A stretch of 11,717 bases of DNA, from NCBI GenBank assembly GCA_021203585.1, contig JAJQAW010000109.1:2297-14013 (forward strand), written 5' to 3'. Position numbers and translations under genes: made by a program. Positions 6,909 to 11,717 of this stretch are shown here, piece after piece (within the stretch, counting starts at the first letter, position 1; every line of letters starts with the position of its first letter). This stretch comes from Rikenellaceae bacterium (lineage in GTDB: Bacteria > Bacteroidota > Bacteroidia > Bacteroidales > Rikenellaceae). A model generated the notes under the pieces. That model saw only the letters and a program-made list of their open reading frames with translations, searched no databases and had not been told where the DNA came from.

Positions 6909-6973
6909 AACATGTAAATGGGGCGGGGTCTACCGAGAGGGGCCCTGCTTCATGTTTATGACATTTATTTTTT
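6909..6973 (+). terminator. Terminator after rplQ
   Basis: ATGGGGCGGGGTC at 6918-6930 pairs along its length with GGCCCTGCTTCAT at 6941-6953, allowing four G-U pairs, around a 10-base loop. An alternative outer pairing is AACATG (6909-6914) with CATGTT (6951-6956). A T-rich tract, TTTATTTTTTT, follows at 6963-6973. It stands 26 bases after the rplQ stop and fits the end of the ribosomal operon. Confidence 0.7.
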
Positions 6974-7485
6974 CAATCGGTATCCACAAAAGAAGTAAAC
7001 ATCCATATAAACCGCGTTCAAATGCGGATTTTTGCCGGTGGGCGCCATAGAAAAAGGAGGAACCGGTTGCCCGTCGGCTGCAGAATGTATTGAAACTTTC
7101 GCTTCGCGCTTATTTCTTTGACAATAGCGGGAAAGATGGCAATGGATTGCTGAATTTAATGACGGAGTTTTGCAACCGGAGGAATAGATTCCGGAATAAT
7201 TCTATCTGGATGTGTGTAAAAAGTCTTGGACAATCCCTGACTGACTGCGGCGAACACAGGCTTACGTACATGGAATTGGATGGAGCCGCAAATTTGCAGA
7301 CCCGCATGAAATAAGCTCAACGTCTTTCCGTTGCGGAAAAGGCGTTGTTGGTTTGCGTGTGAAGGCGAGGGCGTTTCTTGGGTGCGGATAGGTAACTGCC
7401 TTCCGTTTTCTATGTTGTAGCACTTGCGATCCCCATACTCGTAAACTTTCACGCCCCTGTTCGAATCCGCGGACGGGGTTTTTCA
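6974..7485. other. Gene-free spacer between convergent rplQ and argH
   Basis: I identify no gene here. The spacer holds a small hairpin with a T run (CCGCGT/ATGCGG, 7012-7033), a perfect ATTCCGGAAT palindrome (7190-7199), a hairpin AACG..TTTCCG/CGGAAA..CGTT (7319-7346), and a GC stem CCCC/GGGG followed by five T (7454-7482). On the - strand one frame is open from 7452 to 7018 except for a single TAA at 7158-7156; its translation resembles no family I know. Possible readings are a decayed gene, an unrecognised RNA gene, or chance. No tRNA fold is supported: the TTCGAAT at 7460-7466 is not flanked by a proper T stem. Confidence 0.4.
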
Positions 7486-7490
7486 TGTGG

Positions 7491-7523
7491 ATAAAACAAG
7501 GACTGATATTCATCAGAGTCCTT
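7491..7523 (-). terminator. Terminator downstream of argH
   Basis: On the - strand the stem AAGGA-CTGAT, read here from the + strand at 7498-7507, pairs with ATCAG-(AG)-TCCTT at 7512-7523 around a 4-base loop. In the argH direction it is followed by TTGTTTTAT (7499-7491). The location, 53 bases past the argH stop, fits an intrinsic terminator. The other side is also pyrimidine-rich, so it may act on both strands. Confidence 0.6.
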
Positions 7524-7575
7524 CTTCTATATGGTATCTTTGATATTTTCGTTAGAGGAAGAAAAATCCGTTTTC

Positions 7576-8907
7576 CTATTGGGTCAAACGCTGCTCTGCC
7601 TCCTCTACGATATCGAACCGGAAATCGGAAACAATTTCGTCCATCAGTGCGGTGATACCGTCGGTACAAAGGTTGCCAATACTGCCTTCATGCGAATGAT
7701 TTACACTTCGCTCGGCCTGGTAAGTACCGTTTTCGATATCCATCCCGATGCATTTGTAAGCCTCACGGAACGGCACACCGTCCAGCACCATTTTATTGAC
7801 CACTTCCACGCTGAACAGGTATTCGTATTTCGAGTCGTCCAGGATGTTATCCCGGACGGAAATATGTTCCAGCATAAATTTAGCCATTTGCAGGCAGTTT
7901 TTCAGGTCTGCAATGGCCGGGAAGAGTACTTCTTTTAGTAGTTGCAGATCGCGGTTATATCCCAGCGGCAGATTGGTGGTCAGCATAGCGATCTGGTTGG
8001 GCAGCGCTTGGAGCATGTTGCACTTGCCGCGCATGATTTCCCAGACATCCGGATTTTTCTTATGCGGCATAATGCTCGATCCGGTAGTCAGTTCCGGCGG
8101 ATAGGAAATGAAGCCGAAATTCTGGTTCAGGTACATGATGTTGTCCATAGCCAGCCGGCTCAAGGTGGCGGCTACCGATGAGATAGCCTGCGAGAGTATG
8201 CGCTCGGTTTTTCCACGGCCCATCTGGGCATATACCACGTTGAAGTTCAAGGATTCAAAGCCCAGCAGTTCGGTGGTCATGGTCCGGTTGAGCGGAAAGG
8301 AAGAACCGTATCCGGCCGCCGATCCCAGTGGGTTTTTATTACAAACTTTGTATGCGGCGTATAGCATTTGCACGTCATCCACCAGGCTTTCCGCGTAAGC
8401 CCCGAACCACAGTCCGAAGGAGGACGGCATGGCAACCTGTAAATGAGTATAGCCGGGCATGAGTACGTCTTTATGCTTCTGCGACAAAGTTTGCAGGGTT
8501 TGGAAAAGTTCTTCCACATCGCCCACGATCTCCCAGATTTGCCGGCGCAGGAAAATTTTCAGGTCGACCAGCACCTGGTCGTTTCGGGAACGGCCGCTGT
8601 GGATTTTTTTACCGACCTCGCCTATTCGTTCGGTCAATAGAAACTCGACCTGCGAATGGACGTCTTCCACCCCTTCGTCGATGGTGAAATTCCCGGCTTT
8701 AATTTCGGCGTAGATTTTTTTTAGCTCCCGTTGTACCACATCCAGTTCCTCTTTGGTCAGCAGGCCGATCGATTCGAGCATCCGGGTATGGGCCAGCGAA
8801 CCCAGTACATCGGCTTCGGCCAGGTAACCGTCCATCTCCCGGTCACGGCCCCCCGTAAATTCTTCCACCGCTTTATTAACGTCCGTATTTTTTTGCCACA
8901 GTTTCAT
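7576..8907 (-). CDS. argH: Argininosuccinate lyase
   Basis: This cytosolic enzyme catalyses the last step of arginine synthesis, splitting argininosuccinate into arginine and fumarate. It belongs to the fumarase/aspartase superfamily and acts as a tetramer with active sites built from three subunits. The 443 residues are near the usual 450-460. Visible landmarks are the HSGRSRNDQV segment at 103-112, THLQVAMPSS at 154-163 with the catalytic-region histidine H155, and the superfamily signature GSSIMPHKKNP at 276-286 carrying the catalytic serine on a mobile loop. The start MKLWQKNTD is standard. No other arginine gene is adjacent in this window. It is downstream of metK but is separated from it by a strong terminator and appears to have its own promoter. 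Confidence 0.97.
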   Translation of the reverse strand: MKLWQKNTDVNKAVEEFTGGRDREMDGYLAEADVLGSLAHTRMLESIGLLTKEELDVVQRELKKIYAEIKAGNFTIDEGVEDVHSQVEFLLTERIGEVGKKIHSGRSRNDQVLVDLKIFLRRQIWEIVGDVEELFQTLQTLSQKHKDVLMPGYTHLQVAMPSSFGLWFGAYAESLVDDVQMLYAAYKVCNKNPLGSAAGYGSSFPLNRTMTTELLGFESLNFNVVYAQMGRGKTERILSQAISSVAATLSRLAMDNIMYLNQNFGFISYPPELTTGSSIMPHKKNPDVWEIMRGKCNMLQALPNQIAMLTTNLPLGYNRDLQLLKEVLFPAIADLKNCLQMAKFMLEHISVRDNILDDSKYEYLFSVEVVNKMVLDGVPFREAYKCIGMDIENGTYQAERSVNHSHEGSIGNLCTDGITALMDEIVSDFRFDIVEEAEQRLTQ

Positions 8908-8935
8908 TCCGTATCCTGATTTCAGATTTTTTCAC

Positions 8936-8971
8936 AAAATAAAAGTTCCATGCCGGAGTACGGCATGGAAC
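8936..8971 (-). terminator. Strong intrinsic terminator between metK and argH
   Basis: GTTCCATGCCG and CGGCATGGAAC (8945-8955 and 8961-8971) form a perfect 11-bp stem around a 5-base loop. In the - direction it is followed by TTTTATTTT (8944-8936). It ends the metK transcript and stands only 29 bases before the argH ATG. Confidence 0.85.
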
Positions 8972-8978
8972 AAAAATA
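8971..8978 (-). promoter_or_regulatory. Predicted argH -7 box, abutting the terminator
   Basis: TATTTTTG on the - strand (8978-8971) is a perfect match to the Bacteroidota -7 consensus TAnnTTTG. I find no TTG at the -33 position, so the call rests on one box and location. The expected start, near 8966, would lie inside the terminator stem, so a transcript starting here would lack one arm of the hairpin. Confidence 0.4.
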
Positions 8979-9185
8979 GTGCTTTTTCTCCGGTTTACGG
9001 TACAGCGTCCCGTTATTTCCGGGATGGTCAAAGGCTTACCGGTGAATTCGGTACGTATCCGCTTTCGCGGATCAGTTGTTTTCCCGCTTTACTCTGCATA
9101 TTTGTAGTGCTCGTCCAGGTCAGCGCGGAAGTTTAGGAAAACTTCTCCCTGAACGGTATTGCCCCGAAAAGGCAGGATGCCGAAA

Positions 9186-10469
9186 TCAATCGATTCCGAA
9201 TGCCCGGCGGATCGTCTCCACTTCGTCCAGTTTTTCCCAGGCGAAGAAATCGACCGTACGGGTGGCCGGAGAGCCATTTTCAACGACAGATACCTCGGTC
9301 CGGTACGGTGTGCGGCCAAAATGTCCGTAGGCCGCTGTCGGTTCGAAAATCGGGTTGCGCAGACCGAACCGTTCCACGATTTTGGCCGGGCGTAGATCGA
9401 AAATTTCTTCGATCTTGCGGGCGATCTCTCCATCGGTCATATTTACTTTAGCAGAACATTTCGTATCCACGAAAATGCTGACCGGTTTGGCGATGCCGAT
9501 GGCGTAAGCTACCTGTACTTCGATTTCTTCTGCCACCCCGGCGGCTACCATATTTTTGGCGATATGGCGTACGGCGTAGGCGGCCGAGCGGTCCACTTTG
9601 GAACTGTCCTTGCCCGAAAAAGCACCGCCGCCGTGTGCGGCACGTCCGCCGTAGCTGTCCACGATGATTTTGCGGCCCGTCAGTCCGGTGTCGCCGTGCG
9701 GTCCGCCGATCACGAATTTGCCGGTCGGGTTGACGTGCAGGATGTAATCGTCTTGAATCAGGTCGGCCAGGCAGTCGTCGCCTTTCTGCAGACGTACTTT
9801 CACGCGCGGCATCAGGATATTCAGCACATCTTCCCGGATCTTTTCCTGCATCAGCCGCTCGTCGGCTTTTTCGTCACCACCGGTGATGAATTCGTCGTGC
9901 TGGGTGGATACGACAATGGTGTGTACCCGTTTCGCGCGGTTGTTGTCGCCGTACTCGATGGTTACCTGGCTCTTGGCATCCGGCCGCAGGTAGGTCATCT
10001 CTTTTCCTTCCCGGCGGATGTCGGCCAGTTCCTGTAAGATCATGTGCGAGAGCATCAGCGCGGCCGGCATCAGCTCCTTGGTTTCGGTGCAGGCATACCC
10101 GAACATGATCCCCTGGTCTCCGGCTCCCTGCTCGTCGGCGCTTTCACGTACCACCCCCTGGTTGATGTCCGGCGATTGTTCATGGATAGCCGAGAGGATG
10201 CCGCAGGAATTGCCGTCGAACATGTAGTCCGATTGGGTGTAACCGATGCGGTTGATCACCCCGCGGGCAACTGTCTGTACGTCCACATAGGCTTCCGAGC
10301 GCACTTCCCCGGCGATGACACTCAATCCGGTGGTCACCAGTGTTTCGCAGGCTACTTTGGAGTTACTGTCCTTGCGTAAAAATTCATCGAGAATGGCGTC
10401 CGAAATTTGGTCCGCCACTTTGTCGGGGTGTCCTTCGGACACGGATTCCGATGTAAACAAATATCCCAT
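9186..10469 (-). CDS. metK: S-adenosylmethionine synthetase (methionine adenosyltransferase)
   Basis: MetK makes S-adenosylmethionine from methionine and ATP in the cytosol, releasing phosphate and diphosphate. Using the ATG at 10469 the product has 427 residues and begins [17 protein letters not shown], the common Bacteroidota start; an in-frame GTG at 10499 would add 10 residues but is not needed. Motifs, numbered from this ATG, are GHPDK at 13-17 (ATP and methionine binding), the first family signature [12 protein letters not shown] at 115-126, and the second, glycine-rich phosphate-binding signature GGGAFSGKD at 280-288. The C terminus [17 protein letters not shown] is typical. It is preceded by a roughly 185-base leader with a SAM-II-like aptamer and followed by a strong terminator, so it is probably a feedback-controlled single-gene unit. 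Confidence 0.97.
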   Translation of the reverse strand: MGYLFTSESVSEGHPDKVADQISDAILDEFLRKDSNSKVACETLVTTGLSVIAGEVRSEAYVDVQTVARGVINRIGYTQSDYMFDGNSCGILSAIHEQSPDINQGVVRESADEQGAGDQGIMFGYACTETKELMPAALMLSHMILQELADIRREGKEMTYLRPDAKSQVTIEYGDNNRAKRVHTIVVSTQHDEFITGGDEKADERLMQEKIREDVLNILMPRVKVRLQKGDDCLADLIQDDYILHVNPTGKFVIGGPHGDTGLTGRKIIVDSYGGRAAHGGGAFSGKDSSKVDRSAAYAVRHIAKNMVAAGVAEEIEVQVAYAIGIAKPVSIFVDTKCSAKVNMTDGEIARKIEEIFDLRPAKIVERFGLRNPIFEPTAAYGHFGRTPYRTEVSVVENGSPATRTVDFFAWEKLDEVETIRRAFGID

Positions 10470-10473
10470 TTTT

Positions 10474-10530
10474 TCAATGTTTAAGCCCATCGCGGACACA
10501 ACCGTGCGTCCCTTTTGCCGGGCGGTTCAT
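10474..10530 (-). other. Possible 18-codon leader ORF before metK
   Basis: An ATG at 10530 starts an 18-codon frame ([18 protein letters not shown]) whose TGA ends 4 bases before the metK ATG. It contains no methionine run that would suggest a sensing leader peptide. The frame could be chance, and it overlaps the optional GTG start of metK in another frame. Confidence 0.15.
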
Positions 10531-10564
10531 AAAAAAGCAGGAAGTAAAAAGGATGATTGTAAAT

Positions 10565-10647
10565 AAAAAAAGACGCTACTTTAGCATTTTTTTCACGTGG
10601 TTTGCAATCGGCCAAATCCTTCCACTGCGGATCATCGGTGCTGATCC
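10565..10647 (-). promoter_or_regulatory. SAM-II-like riboswitch in the metK leader
   Basis: Reading the - strand, GGATCA/TGATCC (10647-10629) forms a first hairpin. The candidate aptamer then runs from 10625 to about 10574. GTGG (10625-10622) pairs with CCAC (10600-10597), and inside it lie GATTTGG (10618-10612) and CCGATTGCAA (10611-10602). After the stem come CGTGA, an A run (10593-10587) and TGCTAAA (10586-10580). These blocks, in this order, match the conserved core of the SAM-II (metA) aptamer as I remember it: GATTT, TTGCA, a closing CCACGT arm, an A-rich stretch and GCTAAA. The TGC can pair with GCA in the loop as the pseudoknot. Seven U follow at 10571-10565. The SAM-binding role is inferred, but the sequence match and metK context agree. 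Confidence 0.75.
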
Positions 10648-10658
10648 TTTTAACGGTG

Positions 10659-10689
10659 TAAAATTACATCGAATATTTTACCCGAGCAA
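10659..10689 (-). promoter_or_regulatory. Predicted metK promoter
   Basis: On the - strand TTG at 10689-10687 and TAATTTTA at 10666-10659 are separated by 20 bases. They match the -33 TTG and -7 TAnnTTTG pattern with one mismatch at the last base. The expected start, near 10654, gives a leader of about 185 bases that begins just before the first leader hairpin and includes the whole SAM-II-like element. Confidence 0.55.
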
Positions 10690-10712
10690 TTTTTCCGGAT
10701 AATTATGTGAAT

Positions 10713-10889
10713 GAGACATGCGATTCGCAGAATCGCCCAAAAGTTTTTGGTGTCGCTTTTTTCAAAAAGCGACGATTTGGGCGACTTTGCCTTTGGCTTC
10801 TTCCTTCGCACCTCGGCCATTCAAGCAAGCTTGATGGCGCTCGGTTTGGCGTCGGTTCTAAAAGTCGCAGTTCCGACTGGATGACCTGG
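10713..10889. repeat. Structured intergenic repeat, copy 2
   Basis: This is the second copy of the element at 2916-3023, in the same + orientation, between the 3' end of the polyprenyl synthase gene and the metK promoter. Its stems are GCGATTC/GAATCGC with loop GCA (10720-10736); GTCGCTTTTT/AAAAAGCGAC (10752-10773); and an enclosing TCGCCCAAA/TTTGGGCGA pairing (10733-10741 with 10776-10784) that is perfect here and has one mismatch in copy 1. CGACTTT (10782-10788) and AAAGTCG (10861-10867) are separated by 72 bases instead of 3. That loop carries its own hairpin, TCAAGC/GCTTGA at 10821-10834. The last block (10859-10874) is identical to copy 1 over 16 bases. Confidence 0.85.
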
Positions 10890-10903
10890 ACAATTTCCAA
10901 GGG

Positions 10904-11717
10904 TTATTTTTTTCGCTTCAAAATGAAATGACAGTAGAGTTCCAGGGATTCCCGGATGGGAGATTTCGGATATTCCCGAAGGATGTTCAAAGCCTGTTGT
11001 TCGTAATCCCGCATCACTTGTTCGGCATAACCGACCGCTCCCGATTCGATGACTTTTTTTTGAATGTGGGTCACGTTTTTTTCGTTGTCGCGAACGGTAC
11101 TGATCTGGCCGATCAATTTTTTGCGTTCCTTTTCCGGGCTTTGGTTGAGCAGATAAAGTAGGGGAAGGGTTATTTTCCGTTCTTTCAAATCATTACCGGA
11201 AGATTTTCCCGTTTTGGCCGACGGTTCGTAATCCAGTAGGTCGTCTTTGATTTGGAAAGCCATGCCGATGCATTCGCCCAGCCGTTTCATCCGGGAGACG
11301 GATTCTTTCGGAGCGTCGGTGGATTGCGCCCCGATGGCAGCGGCGGAACCCAACAGGGAAGCCGTTTTACGGTAGATCACATCGAAATAGGCCTGTTCGG
11401 TCATATCGAGTTTCGATGCGTGTTCGAGTTGGATCAGTTCTCCTTCACAGAGTTTTTCAAAGGATTCGATCAGGGTACTCAACAATTCGGAGGCATTGTT
11501 TTTGGCCGTAATGCGCAGCGCCTGTGCCAGGATATAATCCCCAACCAGTACCGCGGTACGTGAACGCCAGATGGCATTGACCGATAACTGTCCGCGGCGC
11601 ATAAAGGCTTCGTCGATGATATCGTCGTGAACTAGCGAAGCGGAATGGGCCATTTCGACCAAAATAGCCCCGATATACGTTTTCTCGGTAATGCCGCCGT
11701 TCAATGCTGCCGAGAGC
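10904..11717 (-). CDS. Polyprenyl (trans-isoprenyl) diphosphate synthase, 5' end outside window
   Basis: The enzyme adds isopentenyl diphosphate units to an allylic primer to build a trans-polyprenyl chain. In Bacteroidota this is probably the menaquinone side chain. The frame is open to the window edge, so the N-terminal part (perhaps 50-60 residues) is missing; the TTG at 11704 is an internal Leu codon. Counting from that codon, the first aspartate-rich motif HDDIID has D27, D28 and D31, and the second, IKDDLLD, has D154, D155 and D158. YRKTA at 111-115 and the GNDLKERKITLPL segment are also family hallmarks. Positions 4 and 5 before the first motif are Ser and Ala, small residues that permit long products. 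An IspB-type long-chain enzyme is most likely, but chain length cannot be fixed from sequence alone. Confidence 0.93.
   Translation of the reverse strand, partial: LSAALNGGITEKTYIGAILVEMAHSASLVHDDIIDEAFMRRGQLSVNAIWRSRTAVLVGDYILAQALRITAKNNASELLSTLIESFEKLCEGELIQLEHASKLDMTEQAYFDVIYRKTASLLGSAAAIGAQSTDAPKESVSRMKRLGECIGMAFQIKDDLLDYEPSAKTGKSSGNDLKERKITLPLLYLLNQSPEKERKKLIGQISTVRDNEKNVTHIQKKVIESGAVGYAEQVMRDYEQQALNILREYPKSPIRESLELYCHFILKRKK

Noticed and set aside
7454..7482. Possible tRNA 3' half, because of TTCGAAT in a GC-rich context
   Set aside because: The bases on either side do not form a 5-bp T stem, and no acceptor, D or anticodon arms can be placed on either strand. A CCCC/GGGG hairpin with a T run explains the sequence better.
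9089..9433. Frame on the - strand overlapping the metK 3' end
   Set aside because: Most of it lies inside metK in another frame. Only its last 32 codons extend past metK, and they are too short to support a gene.

Overview
The window is a stretch of a Bacteroidota chromosome, most likely Bacteroidales; a Rikenellaceae relative such as Alistipes is possible but unproven. The evidence is the protein sequences of L15, SecY, L36, S13, S4, RpoA and L17, the long Ala/Glu tail on L17, start sites that mostly lack Shine-Dalgarno sequences, and promoter-like boxes of the Bacteroidota type (-7 TAnnTTTG with a TTG or TTTG about 20 bases upstream).

The left two thirds (1-6973, + strand) is the distal part of the spc ribosomal operon joined to the alpha operon, in canonical order: end of an upstream gene, rplO, secY, map, infA, rpmJ, rpsM, rpsK, rpsD, rpoA, rplQ. 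A terminator-like hairpin follows secY, and a predicted promoter lies before map, so map to rplQ may form its own transcription unit. A strong stem with a T-rich tail closes the unit after rplQ. The order is ordinary, but three spacers are long for such an operon: secY-map (172 bases), map-infA (302 bases) and rpoA-rplQ (221 bases).

The right third is on the - strand: a 5'-truncated polyprenyl diphosphate synthase, metK and argH. These are isoprenoid (probably menaquinone side chain), S-adenosylmethionine and arginine biosynthesis genes. They look like separate units. A strong terminator lies between metK and argH, and metK has its own promoter and a roughly 185-base leader. About 600 bases (6974-7575) between the convergent rplQ and argH genes hold no gene I can identify.

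Two non-coding signals deserve most attention. (1) A structured repeat occurs twice, in the map-infA spacer (2916-3023) and beside the polyprenyl synthase gene (10713-10889). Its 71-base core differs at only 6 positions. Two of those differences are a compensatory pair in a stem and two fall in that stem's loop. The copies differ mainly in the length of one hairpin loop (3 versus 72 bases). (2) The metK leader carries a sequence closely resembling the SAM-II riboswitch core, directly followed by seven U residues.

I see no CRISPR array, transposase, rRNA or tRNA. Most of the window is conserved housekeeping DNA; the novelty is in the spacers.
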